A DNA stretch of 56,555 nucleotides, taken from assembly GCA_028290405.1 (NCBI GenBank), contig JAQGJX010000075.1:1-56555 (forward strand). Reading direction: 5' to 3'. The notes under the pieces were generated by a model. It made no database searches, had not been told where the DNA came from, and saw only the letters and a program-made list of their open reading frames with translations. Within the stretch, counting starts at the first letter, position 1; every line of letters begins with the position of its first letter. Both the position numbers and the translations under genes were made by a program. Of the stretch, positions 14,696-24,740 are shown in pieces. The stretch comes from Hyphomicrobiales bacterium (GTDB taxonomy: Bacteria > Pseudomonadota > Alphaproteobacteria > Rhizobiales > Beijerinckiaceae).

Positions 14696-14843
14696 AGTGC
14701 TTGCGAGGTGGCGCCCAGAGGGAAGCGCGCGACGGGGCGGCGGCGCGGTGCGGCGAACGACGGCTGTTTGCCTGTCTGTTGTGCACTGCAATAAGGCGCC
14801 GGGCCTGCTGGACGGGCAGCGGGCGCCGGGCGCCGTCAGCGCT

Positions 14844-16016
14844 TCAGGCGGCCGGTATGGGGCTCACCTCAGCCAGATAAGCCTCGGCCTGCGCGGGCGA
14901 GAAGGCGCCGCCGTCGAAGAAACGCTCGGGGGCGTAGGCCTCTGGCGCCTCAGGCTCGCCCAGCGCGCGCCGGTAAAGGTCCGGGCGGAACACGCCTGCG
15001 GCGCGGCTCAGGCTTTCGGCGTCGTAGCGCGCATGGCCCCAGCGCACCATCTGCGCATAAAGCCACAGCGCCTGCCCGGTCCAGGGCACGACGGCGTCGC
15101 CGCGCTGGAAGACGAGGAAGTCCGGGTCGTGCGAGGGCACGCCGTCCGCGAAGGCGATGCGTCCCGTCAGCCCGGGGAGCAGGCGGGAGGCGGGCGCGTT
15201 GAGATATTCAGGCCGCCCCAGCAGGTCCGCCAGGTTTTCGGTGTTTTCCGCAGCGCCGCACCAGGCGCTGGCCTGGGCCAGCGCGCGCACCAGCCGCATC
15301 ACGGTCTCGGGCTCGCGCTCTCCCGTCGCGGTGCGCATGGCCAGAACCTTTTCGAGGCTGGCGGGCCAGATGCGCGACTTGGTGGTGACGATGGCGCCAA
15401 GGCCGCGCTCAACCGCCGCCGTGTTCCAGGGCTCGCCGACGCAATAACCGTCGATGTGCGCCACCGCGAGCGCGTCCGGCAGGAACGGCGGCGGCAGTAC
15501 GGTGATCTGCACGTCCTGATCGGGCGAGACGCCGCTGGCGGCCAGCCAGTACCGCAACTCGTAATTGTGCGACGAGTAGGGATGCACGACCGCGAAGACG
15601 ATCTGCGGCAGGCCTGCGGCCTTGCGCTCGTTCAGCACGAGGCGCAGGGCGCGGCCCGCCATGACGGGATCGCCGTTCAGCGTCACAAAGCGGCTCATGT
15701 CCTGCGCAAGCGCGGCCGAGACCGTGATGGCGTTGCCGCCCGACCCCAGCGCCATGGGGGCGATCATGTCCACCGCCAGCGAGCCCAGCCCAAGAGTGGT
15801 GGCGATGGGCAGGGGCGCGGGCAATTGCGCCGCGTGGATGCCCCCGATGGCGAGCCGGTCGCGTACGGAGGCCCAGGATTGCTCGCGCACCAGATGCAGG
15901 TCTAGGCCTTCCGCGCGCGCGAACCCTTTCTCGCGGGCGACGACGAGGAGCGCGCAATCGAGCAGGGGCAGGAAGCCGGCGGCGATCTCCTTGGGGGCGT
16001 TATGCAGGGAAGTCAT
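14844..16016 (-). CDS. nasS: Nitrate sensor protein NasS (NrtA-like, cytoplasmic)
   Basis: The 390-residue protein is homologous to NrtA (FLPLLDCALLVVAREKGF, VHPYSSHNYELRYW, GYCVGEPWNTA) but has no signal peptide or lipobox, the hallmark of NasS. In known systems NasS binds nitrate or nitrite and, without ligand, holds the antiterminator NasT inactive. ATG 16016 lies 9 bases after the nasT stop, so both are co-transcribed. Retention of the EPW oxyanion-site segment suggests it still senses nitrate. Being a cytosolic sensor is inferred from the missing signal. Confidence 0.93.
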   Translation of the reverse strand: MTSLHNAPKEIAAGFLPLLDCALLVVAREKGFARAEGLDLHLVREQSWASVRDRLAIGGIHAAQLPAPLPIATTLGLGSLAVDMIAPMALGSGGNAITVSAALAQDMSRFVTLNGDPVMAGRALRLVLNERKAAGLPQIVFAVVHPYSSHNYELRYWLAASGVSPDQDVQITVLPPPFLPDALAVAHIDGYCVGEPWNTAAVERGLGAIVTTKSRIWPASLEKVLAMRTATGEREPETVMRLVRALAQASAWCGAAENTENLADLLGRPEYLNAPASRLLPGLTGRIAFADGVPSHDPDFLVFQRGDAVVPWTGQALWLYAQMVRWGHARYDAESLSRAAGVFRPDLYRRALGEPEAPEAYAPERFFDGGAFSPAQAEAYLAEVSPIPAA

Positions 16017-16025
16017 GTCACGCCC

Positions 16026-16613
16026 TCAATCCAAAAGGCCCGCCGCGAGCACGAGGCTCTCGGCGACGTCGGCGATCTTGCGGTTCTGCCGCATGGCGGT
16101 CTTGCGCAGCAACGCATAGGCGTCGTCCTCGCTGATCGCCTTCGATTTCATCAGGATGCCCTTCGCGCGGTCGATCACCTTGCGCTCGGCGAGGGCGGTG
16201 CGCGTCTCCTCAAGCTCGCGCTGGAGGCGGTAGAACGCGTTGAAGCGCAGGATGGCGAGATCCAGAATCGGCTTCACGCGCTCCTTGCGCAGCCCGTCCA
16301 CCACATAGGCGGAGACGCCCGCGTCCACCGCCGCGCCGATGGAATCGGCGTCCGAGGAATCCACGAACATCGCGATGGGCCGCCGCGCCGCCTTCGACAT
16401 CTGGAAGGCGGCCTCAAGCCGGTCGCGGTTGGGATTGCCGAGGTCGATGAAGATCACGTCCGGGTCGATCTCGACGATGTCCCGCATCAGCCGGCCGACT
16501 TCCGTGATGGTCACGACGTCGCCGTAGCCAGCCTCCTTGAGCCCGTCCTCTATGATGGACGCGCGGATGCGGTTTTCGTCGATGACCAGGATTTTGAAGC
16601 GCTCGTCGGGCAT
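16026..16613 (-). CDS. nasT: NasT: response-regulator-like ANTAR transcription antiterminator
   Basis: The protein has 195 residues. The N-terminal receiver domain (about 4-120) includes VIDENR and an acidic VIFIDL segment. The C-terminal ANTAR RNA-binding domain carries ERKVIDRAKGILM and the downstream AYALLRKTAM pattern. Its predicted target is the paired hexaloop hairpins in the nrtA leader at 14610-14668. ATG 16613 was preferred to an upstream start because MPDERFKILVID is where family members begin. The gene precedes nasS. Confidence 0.95.
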   Translation of the reverse strand: MPDERFKILVIDENRIRASIIEDGLKEAGYGDVVTITEVGRLMRDIVEIDPDVIFIDLGNPNRDRLEAAFQMSKAARRPIAMFVDSSDADSIGAAVDAGVSAYVVDGLRKERVKPILDLAILRFNAFYRLQRELEETRTALAERKVIDRAKGILMKSKAISEDDAYALLRKTAMRQNRKIADVAESLVLAAGLLD

Positions 16614-16684
16614 GCGTCTCGGGCTCGTGTGTCTGGCGCGATGCAAGAAACGTGCGCAGTTGGGCTAAAACCGCGTGCTGGACC

Positions 16685-16702
16685 GCGCGCCGCCCGGCGC
16701 GC
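16685..16702 (-). terminator. GC hairpin after the transglutaminase gene (weak terminator candidate)
   Basis: GCGCGCC / GGCGCGC form a 7-bp stem with a four-base loop directly after the stop codon at 16703. Only a short TTTT follows, about 19 bases later, so intrinsic termination is doubtful. The nasT promoter must lie in the remaining bases up to 16614. Confidence 0.3.
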
Positions 16703-17584
16703 TCACTCCCCTTCGGGCCGCACGTCCACGCTCACGTTGAGCTGGTGCGCGCCCGAGCCCACGAACACCCCGTCGATCGGGGACACGTCGGCGTAGTCGC
16801 GCCCCGAGGCGACCACGATATGATCGTCCCCTACGTGCTGGTTGTTGGTGGGGTCGAGGCCGAGCCATCCGAATTCGGGACCGCACCACACGGAAACCCA
16901 GGCGTGCGAGGCGTCCGCGCCCACCAGGCGCGCCTTGCCGGGCGGGGGTTGGGTGCGGATGTAGCCGCTCACGTAGGCGGCGGGCAGGCCGAGGCCGCGC
17001 AGGGCCGAGATCATCACATGCGCGAAGTCCTGGCAGACGCCCTTGCGCGCGGCGAAGGCCTCGGGAACGGTGGTGGAGACCTCGGTGGCCTCTTTCTGGT
17101 AGCGAAAATCGCCGTTGATGCGCGCCATCAGGTCGCTCGCGGCTTCCAGGATCGGGCGCCCGTGGGCGAAGCTCGCCGCCGCCCATTCGGTGGCGGGCGC
17201 ATGCAGGGCGACCTGCCGACTGGGGAAGAGAAAGTGCGCAGGGGAAGTGCTTTCCAGCGAGCGCACGGCGGGCGCGGCCGCCCGAATGGCCTCCCAGGCG
17301 GGGGTGAGGCCGGGCGCGGGCGTCGAGGGGCGGCGCACGGAGACGCGCGAGAGGGCCGCGATGCGCAGTTCGCGATGGGGCGTGTCGATGCGCACGGCCG
17401 TGACCCGATTGCCGAAAAAGTCGCGCCGCTCGCACGCGTCGGCCGGGCGCGGCGTGATCTCCAGTCCGCTGTCCAGCGTTTGCTGCCCGTCGTCGCTGCG
17501 CGGCAGCAGGCGCAGCGAGCAAGCGGCGGCCGCAACGGGGGAATCGTACTTGTAGGTGGTGATGTGGCGGATTTCGTAGATCAC
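16703..17584 (-). CDS. Transglutaminase-like cysteine protease family protein
   Basis: The 293-residue protein has a bacterial transglutaminase N-terminal beta domain (about 1-85, starting YEIRHITTYKYDSPV). A papain-like core follows with Cys in GVCQDFAHVM (about 187), His in DASHAWVSVW (about 228) and Asp in LGLDPTNN (about 245), a complete catalytic triad. It has no signal peptide and is probably cytoplasmic. The GTG start at 17584 overlaps the stop of the ATP-grasp gene (GTGA), so the two are coupled. In known clusters of this kind the enzyme is predicted to act as a peptidase or amide-bond transferase on a peptide-like product made by the ATP-grasp protein. Confidence 0.9.
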   Translation of the reverse strand: MIYEIRHITTYKYDSPVAAAACSLRLLPRSDDGQQTLDSGLEITPRPADACERRDFFGNRVTAVRIDTPHRELRIAALSRVSVRRPSTPAPGLTPAWEAIRAAAPAVRSLESTSPAHFLFPSRQVALHAPATEWAAASFAHGRPILEAASDLMARINGDFRYQKEATEVSTTVPEAFAARKGVCQDFAHVMISALRGLGLPAAYVSGYIRTQPPPGKARLVGADASHAWVSVWCGPEFGWLGLDPTNNQHVGDDHIVVASGRDYADVSPIDGVFVGSGAHQLNVSVDVRPEGE

Positions 17585-20106
17585 GCGAAACCTGTCGGCT
17601 TTTCGGCGCGCCCCGCGCCTCCCTGCAGGAAGTAGCGCGCCGAAATGGCGTCCGCGAGGCCGCCCACCCGCTGCTCCAGCGCGAGGATCTGGCTCTGGTC
17701 CAGGTTTTCGGCGTCCTGCGTGGAGAGCGCGGCGTTCAGGTCGATGCTCAGGCGGCGGGGCGGCTCCAGCATGCCGTCGGGGCGCAGGGCCGGCAGGCTC
17801 GCCAGATGTTCGTCGATCCGCGCCACCTGGAAGCCCACCGAGCGCGGGTTGTAGGGATCGAGCAGCGCCATGTCGCGCACGGCGGCGAGCGCCGCCCCCA
17901 CGACGTAGCGCGAGCGATAGGTGATCTGCGAGTCGATCAGGTCCAGCAGCACGTCGAGGTTTTCGGTGGTCGCGTCGCGGTCGCCGAAGGTGCGCGCGAA
18001 ACGGCAGGTGTTGAGCGCGCGTTCGACGCGGCGCCCCATGTCGAGGAAGCTCCAGCCCGCGACGCGGTTGACGTTCTCGTTTACGAGGCCCGACAGGGCC
18101 GCGATGGTGCGCAATGCGGCCTCCGCGCGCTCGATCGCCTCCAGCTCCGAGCCCGGATTGGCGATGGGCCGCGACAGGGTTTCCTCAAGCGCAGACACGA
18201 GGCGGCCCACGTCCTGCGACAGGCGTTCGCGGATGACCGAGGCCGAGCGGCGCGCCATGCTGGAGATGGACGCGGCCGAGCCGTAATGCTCGGTCCCCGC
18301 GAGGGCGACGGCGGCGATCTCGCCGGGCTGCGCGTCGGTCGCCTCGGCGGGAGCCGCGCCCCATGCGACCAGAAGGCGCTGCAACTTCTCCACCGCCGCG
18401 CGCGCGCCGCTGCCGGGCGCGTCGAGATCGACCGCGCGCGCGCACAGGCAGCGCACGATGCGGCAGGTGGCTTCCGCGCGCTCCAGATAGCGCCCGAGCC
18501 AGAACAGGTTGTCGGCCGCCCGGCTCGGCAGATTGCCCAGAAGCCGCACCACGCGCACGGATTCGCGCGCGGGCAGCAGGGTGGACATGTCGGCGGGCCG
18601 GTCGCCTGCGATCCACACGTCCGCGGAGGAGACGCCGCCGCCCATGGAGATGGCGCGCGCGTCCGCGGCGTCCGACACGCGGCAGAAGCCGCCCGGCATG
18701 ACGCGCCAGCCGTCGGGGGTGGCGGCCGCATAGACGCGCAGCACGAACGGGCGGGGCTCCAGCTTGCCGTTGCGCCACACCGGCATGGTGGAGAGGCGCA
18801 CGACCTCTTGGCCCACATAGTCCATGCCGCGCATCTCAAGAGTCTTCACCATCGCGGCGCGCTGTTGGGGATCGAGATCCGAGCCCAGGATGCTGCGGCG
18901 ATCTCGCGAGCCGGGGAGCGTTTCGCCGAAAGCGCCGGCGATCACCATGTCGTCGAGGCGGTCGATCACGTGCCGGCGTTCGTCCGGCTGCCCGCACCAC
19001 CAGGTGGCGGTGTTGGGCAGCAGCAGGCGTTCGCCCAGCAGCCGCTGGCACAGCGCGGGCGCAAAACCCAGCAGGGCGCGCGATTCCAGCAGACCCGCGC
19101 CCGGCATGTTGGCGATGGCGACGGCGCCTGTCCGCACCGCCTCCATGAGGCCCGGCACGCCGATGCGCGAGGCTGCGTTCAGTTCCAGCGGGTCGCACCA
19201 GTCCGCGTCCACGCGGCGCCAGATGACGTCCGCGCGCTTGAGGCCCGCGATGGTGCGCACGAAGACCTTGCCCTCGCGGACCACCAGGTCGTCGCCCTCC
19301 ACCAGCAGGAAGCCGAGGTAGCGGGCGAGATAGGCCTGCTCGAAATAGGTCTGGCTGTAGGGGCCGGGCGTCAGCAGGCAGATGCGCGGGCTCGAGCGCT
19401 CCGCGGCCTGAGTGAGCCCGGCGCGGAAATCGCGGAAGAAGGGCGCGAGGCGCTCGGCGTTCATGTCGCGATAAAGCTGCGGCAGCGCGCCCGAGACCAC
19501 GAGGCGGTTCTCCAGCGCGTAGCCCGCGCCGGAAGGCGCCTGCGCCCTGTCGCCCAGCACCCACCAACGACCGTCGGGACCGCGGCCCACGTCGGCGGCG
19601 AAGAAACGCAGATAGCGCCCGCCCGGCGGCTTCACGCCGCCCATGGAGGCGAGATAATCGGGCGAGCCCGCGACGGCGGCGGCCGGCAGGGCGCCTTCGC
19701 TGACGAGCCGCCCGGGTCCGTAGACGTCCGCAAGCAGCGCCTCGTTCAGGCGGGCGCGTTGCTCGATGCCTGCGGAAATGTCGCGCCAGTCGTCGCTCGA
19801 AATGACGAGCGGCAGGCGCTCCAGCGGCCACGAGCGTTCGTTGGTCTCCCCATGGACCCGGTAGGAGATGCCCATTTCGCGGATGCGCCTGTCGGCGGCG
19901 GCGAAGCGCTGGGCCATCTCGTCGGGCTCGATGCGCGCGAGGCCCGCCATGAACTTGCGCCAGTGGGGGCGGACGGCGCCGTCCGGGGCGACGAATTCGT
20001 CAGCGACGCCCGGCAGCGGCGCATAGCCTGCGCTCCACTCTTCAAGCCGGCGCGGCGAGGCGGATCGACCGCCTCCAGCCCGCGCCCCGGGACGCTCACC
20101 AGCCAA
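17581..20106 (-). CDS. Circularly permuted ATP-grasp protein fused to an alpha-E domain
   Basis: The protein is about 841 residues. The first 490 or so form the circularly permuted ATP-grasp (DUF404/DUF407) domain, with [48 protein letters not shown] and YVGQEVV. The rest is an all-helical alpha-E (DUF403) domain beginning [19 protein letters not shown]. These are often separate genes; here they are fused. The family is predicted to form amide bonds in peptide-like compounds, but no substrate is known. The start I prefer is TTG 20106, 4 bases after a strong GGAGG. An upstream start at 20169 lies deep inside the preceding gene. It overlaps the DUF2126 gene by about 11 bases. Confidence 0.88.
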   Translation of the reverse strand: MAGERPGARAGGGRSASPRRLEEWSAGYAPLPGVADEFVAPDGAVRPHWRKFMAGLARIEPDEMAQRFAAADRRIREMGISYRVHGETNERSWPLERLPLVISSDDWRDISAGIEQRARLNEALLADVYGPGRLVSEGALPAAAVAGSPDYLASMGGVKPPGGRYLRFFAADVGRGPDGRWWVLGDRAQAPSGAGYALENRLVVSGALPQLYRDMNAERLAPFFRDFRAGLTQAAERSSPRICLLTPGPYSQTYFEQAYLARYLGFLLVEGDDLVVREGKVFVRTIAGLKRADVIWRRVDADWCDPLELNAASRIGVPGLMEAVRTGAVAIANMPGAGLLESRALLGFAPALCQRLLGERLLLPNTATWWCGQPDERRHVIDRLDDMVIAGAFGETLPGSRDRRSILGSDLDPQQRAAMVKTLEMRGMDYVGQEVVRLSTMPVWRNGKLEPRPFVLRVYAAATPDGWRVMPGGFCRVSDAADARAISMGGGVSSADVWIAGDRPADMSTLLPARESVRVVRLLGNLPSRAADNLFWLGRYLERAEATCRIVRCLCARAVDLDAPGSGARAAVEKLQRLLVAWGAAPAEATDAQPGEIAAVALAGTEHYGSAASISSMARRSASVIRERLSQDVGRLVSALEETLSRPIANPGSELEAIERAEAALRTIAALSGLVNENVNRVAGWSFLDMGRRVERALNTCRFARTFGDRDATTENLDVLLDLIDSQITYRSRYVVGAALAAVRDMALLDPYNPRSVGFQVARIDEHLASLPALRPDGMLEPPRRLSIDLNAALSTQDAENLDQSQILALEQRVGGLADAISARYFLQGGAGRAEKPTGFA

Positions 20107-23100
20107 CTTTCCTCCGCAGGTCCAGCGTCGTGGGGAACTCGCCGGATGGCTCCTCCCGGGGCGGCGCAAACAAGCCCGGAGTATGGCCGTGATCCTGAAA
20201 GCGCGCCAGTCGCCGGGCCTGCGCCTCGTAGGAATTCACGGGAAAAGTATCGTAGTTCCGGCCGCCGGGGTGCGCGACGTAATAGACGCAGCCGCCGACG
20301 GAACGGCCGTTCCATGTGTCCACGATGTCAAACGTAAGCGGCGCGTGCACAGGGATGTTGGGATGCAAGCCGGACGCGGGTTGCCAGGCCTTGAAGCGCA
20401 CGCCCGCCACCGCCTCGCCCGAGACGCCCGTGGGGGCCATGGGCACGCGGCGGCCGTTGCACGCGATGACGTGGCGCCCCGGCACGAAGCCGCTTGCCTT
20501 CACCTGAAGGCGCTCGACGGACGAGTCCACGAAGCGCACCGTGGAGCCCATGGAGGGCTCTTCGCCCAGCACGTGCCAAGGCTCCAGCGCGTGGCGGATC
20601 TCCATGGTCACCCCGCCATGCTGCACGGTGCCGTAGAGCGGGAAGCGGAACTCGCGCTGCGCCACGAACCATTCGGGGTCAAACGCATATCCCGCGCCGC
20701 GCAGGTCTTCCAGCACGCCGGCGAAATCCTCCCAGACGAAGTGGGGCAGCATGAACCTGTCGTGCAGGGCGGAGCCCCAGCGCACGAACTCGCCCTGCTG
20801 CGGCGCTTTCCAGAACCACGAGACAAGCGCGCGCAGCAGCAGTTGCTGCGCGAGGCTCATGCGCGCGTCCGGCGGCATTTCGAACGAGCGGAACTCGATG
20901 AGGCCCAGGCGCCCGGTGGCGCTGTCTGGCGAATAGAGCTTGTCGATGCAGATCTCGGCGCGGTGGGTGTTTCCCGTCACGTCCACCAGCAAATGGCGGA
21001 ACAGCCTGTCCACCAGCCACAACGGGATGGGCTCGCCGCCCGGAGACGGCACCTGCGCCATGGCGATTTCAAGCTCGTACAGCGCATCGTGCCGGGCCTC
21101 GTCGATGCGGGGCGACTGGCTGGTCGGCCCGATGAAGAGGCCCGAAAAGAGGTAGGACAACGAGGGGTGGCGCTGCCAGTACAGAACGAGGCTGCGCAGA
21201 AGGTCGGGCCTGCGCAGGAAGGGCGAGTCGGCGGGCGTCGCGCCGCCGAGCACCACATGGTTGCCGCCGCCGGTGCCCGTGTGGCGCCCGTCCACCATGA
21301 ACTTGTCGGTCCCAAGCCGCGTCTGCCGCGCCTCCTCGTAGACCGCCACGGTGGTGTCCACCGCTTCGCGCCATGTGGCCGCAGGATGCACGTTGACTTC
21401 GATCACGCCGGGATCGGGCGTGACCTTGATGACCCCCAAGCGCGGGTCGTCGGGCGGCGCATAGCCTTCGATGTGCAGCGGAAGCCCTGTGCTGCGGGCG
21501 CTTTCCTCGATGGCGGTGAGCAATTCCAGATAGTCTTCCAGCTTCTCCAGCGGCGGCATGAACACGCACAGCACGCCGTTGCGCGGCTCGATGGTGAGCG
21601 CGGTGCGCACGCCGCCCGACACGCCGACCTGCTGCTGCTGCTCCTGCCTGTCCGCGCTTTCCGTGCGGGCCCGCTCGGGCTCGTAGGCATAGGCCTGGCG
21701 CATGGCGGCGGGCGTGGGGAGGGGGCCGCGCGCCTCCGTTGGGTCCTGTTGGTGGACGTAAGGGAAGTCCTCCGGGGGAATCCACGGCAGCGACTTCATG
21801 GGCAGACGGAAGCCCACGGGGGAGTCGCCCGGCGCGAGGAACAGCTTGCCGCGCCGCAGGTTCCAGCGCTCGCTTCGCCAGCGCGGGCCGCTCGCTTTGG
21901 GCTCGGCGTTCCAGCGCTGCACGGGCAGTACGTAGCCGCTGGGGTTCGTGAGCCCGCGCGTGAACGTGCGCACCATGCGCGAGCGCTCCTCGGGGCTCTC
22001 GATCTTGGGGTCGAGCGTGTCGACGTTGGCCGGCAGGTTGCCTTCCTCGACAAGCCAATGCGCCGGGTCCTCCCACGCGGGGTGCACGCATTGCGTATCC
22101 ACGCCCAGCCGCGCCGCGATCTCGCTCGCCAGCGCGCTGGCGTCGTCGATGCCCGCCCCGTGGGGCTTGGTCTCCTTGTCCACCAGCGCTGGATCGCCCC
22201 AGATGGGCGCGCCATCCTTGCGCCAGTAGAGCGCGAACGACCAGCGCGGCAGGCTTTCGCCCGGATACCATTTGCCCTGCCCGAAGTGCAGGAAACCGCC
22301 GGGCGCGAAGCGCTCGCGCAAGCGGCGGATGAGCGTGTCGGCCAGCCCGCGCTTGGTGGGGCCCACCGCGGCCGTGTTCCACTCGGCGGCTTCGGCGTCG
22401 TCGATGGAGATGAACGTCGGCTCGCCGCCCATGGTGAGGCGTACGTCGTTGGCCTTGAGGTCGAGGTCCACGCTCTCGCCCAGCGCGTCGAGGCGCTCCC
22501 ACGCCTCGTCCGAGAAGGGGCGGGTCACGCGCGGCGCTTCGCGCACGCGGGTCACGTTCATCTCGAAGTTGAAGCCCACCTGCGCGGGCTCCACGAGCCC
22601 GCTGATGGGCGCGGCGGAGCGATAATGGGGCGTGGCGCACACGGGAATGTGGCCCTCGCCGCAGAACAGCCCGGACGTGGCGTCCATGCCGATCCACCCG
22701 GCGCCGGGCAGATAGACCTCGGCCCAGGCGTGCAGGTCGGTGAAGTCGTGGTCCGTCCCCGACGGGCCGTCGAGCGCCGCCACGTCGGCCTTCAACTGGA
22801 TGAGATAGCCGGACACGAAGCGCGCAGCGAGCCCCATGCGGCGCAGGATCTGCACCAGCAGCCATGCGCTGTCGCGGCACGAACCCGTGCGGGCCGACAG
22901 CGTCTCGTGGGGCGTCTGCACGCCCGGCTCCATGCGGATGACATAGGCGACGTCGCGCTGGATCTGCGCGTTCAGCGCCACCAGCATGTCGACGCTGCGC
23001 GCGGCGGACCTGGGCAGGCTCGCCACGTAGGCGTCCAGCAGGGGGCTGTCGTCCTCGGGCAGCAGGCAGGCCGCCAGTTCCACCTTCAATTCCGGCTGGT

Positions 23101-23416
23101 AGGCGAAGGGAAAGCTCTCGGCGTATTCCTCGACGAAGAAGTCGAACGGGTTGATGACCGTCATGTCGGCGGTCAGGTCAACCTCGATGCGCAGCTCGGT
23201 CGCCTTTTCGGGGAAGACGAAGCGCGCCAGCCAGTTGCCGTGCGGGTCCTGCTGCCAGTTCACGAAGTGCTCGGCGGGCAGCACTTTCAGCGAATAGCCG
23301 GAGACTTTCGTGCGGCAATGGGGCGCCGGGCGCAGGCGGATCGTCTGGGGTCCCAGGGCGACCGGCTTGTCATAGGTGTAATGCGTGACGTGGTGGAGAG
23401 CGCAGAAGATTGACAC
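20096..23416 (-). CDS. Transglutaminase-like domain fused to DUF2126
   Basis: The large protein has 1106 residues. N-terminal transglutaminase beta domain and core: [12 protein letters not shown] at the start, Cys in [11 protein letters not shown] near 176, His in DLHAWAEVY near 228, Asp in GMDATSGL. The remaining 800 residues form DUF2126, with MGGEPTFIS near 330, [11 protein letters not shown], and GGNHVVLGG near 730. It has no signal peptide. The GTG start at 23416 has AAGG upstream. It lies in the order metallopeptidase, this gene, ATP-grasp/alpha-E, second transglutaminase, all on one strand. Two transglutaminase-fold proteins around an ATP-grasp ligase suggest making and trimming of an unknown peptide product. 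Confidence 0.92.
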   Translation of the reverse strand: MSIFCALHHVTHYTYDKPVALGPQTIRLRPAPHCRTKVSGYSLKVLPAEHFVNWQQDPHGNWLARFVFPEKATELRIEVDLTADMTVINPFDFFVEEYAESFPFAYQPELKVELAACLLPEDDSPLLDAYVASLPRSAARSVDMLVALNAQIQRDVAYVIRMEPGVQTPHETLSARTGSCRDSAWLLVQILRRMGLAARFVSGYLIQLKADVAALDGPSGTDHDFTDLHAWAEVYLPGAGWIGMDATSGLFCGEGHIPVCATPHYRSAAPISGLVEPAQVGFNFEMNVTRVREAPRVTRPFSDEAWERLDALGESVDLDLKANDVRLTMGGEPTFISIDDAEAAEWNTAAVGPTKRGLADTLIRRLRERFAPGGFLHFGQGKWYPGESLPRWSFALYWRKDGAPIWGDPALVDKETKPHGAGIDDASALASEIAARLGVDTQCVHPAWEDPAHWLVEEGNLPANVDTLDPKIESPEERSRMVRTFTRGLTNPSGYVLPVQRWNAEPKASGPRWRSERWNLRRGKLFLAPGDSPVGFRLPMKSLPWIPPEDFPYVHQQDPTEARGPLPTPAAMRQAYAYEPERARTESADRQEQQQQVGVSGGVRTALTIEPRNGVLCVFMPPLEKLEDYLELLTAIEESARSTGLPLHIEGYAPPDDPRLGVIKVTPDPGVIEVNVHPAATWREAVDTTVAVYEEARQTRLGTDKFMVDGRHTGTGGGNHVVLGGATPADSPFLRRPDLLRSLVLYWQRHPSLSYLFSGLFIGPTSQSPRIDEARHDALYELEIAMAQVPSPGGEPIPLWLVDRLFRHLLVDVTGNTHRAEICIDKLYSPDSATGRLGLIEFRSFEMPPDARMSLAQQLLLRALVSWFWKAPQQGEFVRWGSALHDRFMLPHFVWEDFAGVLEDLRGAGYAFDPEWFVAQREFRFPLYGTVQHGGVTMEIRHALEPWHVLGEEPSMGSTVRFVDSSVERLQVKASGFVPGRHVIACNGRRVPMAPTGVSGEAVAGVRFKAWQPASGLHPNIPVHAPLTFDIVDTWNGRSVGGCVYYVAHPGGRNYDTFPVNSYEAQARRLARFQDHGHTPGLFAPPREEPSGEFPTTLDLRRKVGW

Positions 23417-23559
23417 GCTTTGCTACCTTGGTGCGGGACACGTTCTTTTGTCCGCCCGGGTGTGCGACGTGTCAATGGAACGCCGCGCGCGTGGGCGAAA
23501 TCGCGCGGGTTTTGCATGCCCTCTAGGCATAAAGTCGTGCAGGCGTGCAGATTGCGCGA

Positions 23560-24627
23560 TCAGGAGGCGCGCAGTCGCGCCTCTCGCACGAGCGCGTGGA
23601 CGAGCGCGATCTTCTGAATCGCCGGCGGAGGCAGCACGAAGGGATAGAGATCGGGCTGGCCGAGACTGCGGTTGAGGCTGTTGACCGCAAACGAGATAGG
23701 CAGCCACGCCTCCACCAGCGTCTGCGCATCGTCCGCGCGATGGGGATCGAAGTTCACCTGCGCGGTCATGTCGCCGGAATCGCGCACGCGCGGGCGCACC
23801 GTCAGCCCGAACGCACGTGCGGTCTCCAGCGCATCGACGATGTGCAGGTAATGCGCGAAGGTCTCGGCGAAATCCTCCCATGGATGCGCGGACGCGTAGG
23901 CGCTCACGCACCGCGTGCGCCAGTCGGGCGCGGGGCCTGTCGCGTAATGGCGTTCCAGCGCCTGTTGGTAGTCTTCGCGCTCGTCGCCGAAGAGGCCGCG
24001 CACGCGCGCCAGCGCGTCGGGGTCGTCGCGCACAAGCCGGTCCCAGCACCAGTGCGCGATCTCGTGGCGCAGGTGGCCCAGCAGCGTGCGGTAGGATTCC
24101 CCCATCTGGGCGCGCGTGCGTTCGCGCTGCGCGTCGTCGGCCTCCGCAACGTCCAGGGTGATGATTCCGCTGGCGTGCCCTGTCGAGACGGGCGGGCCGC
24201 CGGGGGAGCGCTCCAGAAAGTCGAACGCAAGGCCTTCCTGCGGGTCCTGCGCGCGGGTGACGATCGGCAGGCCGAGGTTCAGGAGCGTGTAGAACAACCG
24301 GTGCTTGGCGTTCTCGATGCGCGTCCAGCGGGTGAGGTTTTCGGCGCGCGTGATGTCCGGGATGGTGCGGTTGGTTCGGCACGCCAGGCACAGATCGATC
24401 TGGTCGGCGGCGTCGAGCAGCCAATTGCAGACGCCGTGGCGCGCGTTGGCGCACAGGCGCCGGGGGCGGTCCTCTTCGCGCAGCACCGTCCAGGCGCCGT
24501 CTCTGGGCTCGATGGCGAACATGCCCGAGCGTTCGGGCGCAAAGCCGAGCCGCATGCCGCAGCGCTCGCACGAGACGTTCTCGAAATAGATCGGCTGGTC
24601 GCAGTTCTGGCACTCGAACAGGCGCAT
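23560..24627 (-). CDS. Putative zinc-binding metallopeptidase with N-terminal zinc ribbon
   Basis: The 355-residue protein begins with a CxxC...CxxC zinc ribbon (CQNCDQPIYF, CERCG at about 6-24). Two further Cys (CLAC near 80) follow. A peptidase core carries HEIAHWCWD (HExxH) near 188 and a downstream E/H in FAETFAHYLH. This corresponds to the predicted zinc-dependent metallopeptidase family once called DUF2248. It is cytoplasmic by lack of signal. It lies 143 bases upstream of the DUF2126 gene on the same strand and is a recurring neighbour of such clusters, so it may process the same product. Activity is predicted, not known. Confidence 0.85.
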   Translation of the reverse strand: MRLFECQNCDQPIYFENVSCERCGMRLGFAPERSGMFAIEPRDGAWTVLREEDRPRRLCANARHGVCNWLLDAADQIDLCLACRTNRTIPDITRAENLTRWTRIENAKHRLFYTLLNLGLPIVTRAQDPQEGLAFDFLERSPGGPPVSTGHASGIITLDVAEADDAQRERTRAQMGESYRTLLGHLRHEIAHWCWDRLVRDDPDALARVRGLFGDEREDYQQALERHYATGPAPDWRTRCVSAYASAHPWEDFAETFAHYLHIVDALETARAFGLTVRPRVRDSGDMTAQVNFDPHRADDAQTLVEAWLPISFAVNSLNRSLGQPDLYPFVLPPPAIQKIALVHALVREARLRAS

Positions 24628-24740
24628 GGATCATCCGGGAAGGGGGGAAGCGAAGGCCAACGCAGCCCAGCCGCCAAGGTTCCGGGCACTTGCGCGGCGC
24701 GGCGAATGGCCGGATCATCGGCCCGACAAGGGAGGATGAT

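Larger units (their letters stand above)
14531..14843 (-). promoter_or_regulatory. nasS-nrtA intergenic region: promoter and antitermination leader of the nitrate operon
   Basis: This 313-base gap carries no gene. On the minus strand it holds, in order: a possible activator site TTGCAGTGCACAA (14791-14779), a sigma-54 promoter, two hexaloop hairpins, an overlapping terminator with seven U residues, then the nrtA ribosome site. The individual elements are listed separately. Confidence 0.8.

Noticed and set aside
13205-14794. Plus-strand frame opposite nrtA (529 codons)
   Set aside because: Antisense of nrtA and its leader; residues are His/Arg/Gly-rich with no domain.
17806-23413. Very long plus-strand open frames (about 840 and 1076 codons) opposite the ATP-grasp and DUF2126 genes
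   Set aside because: High-GC antisense shadows with His/Arg/Ala-rich composition; the minus frames carry complete known domains.
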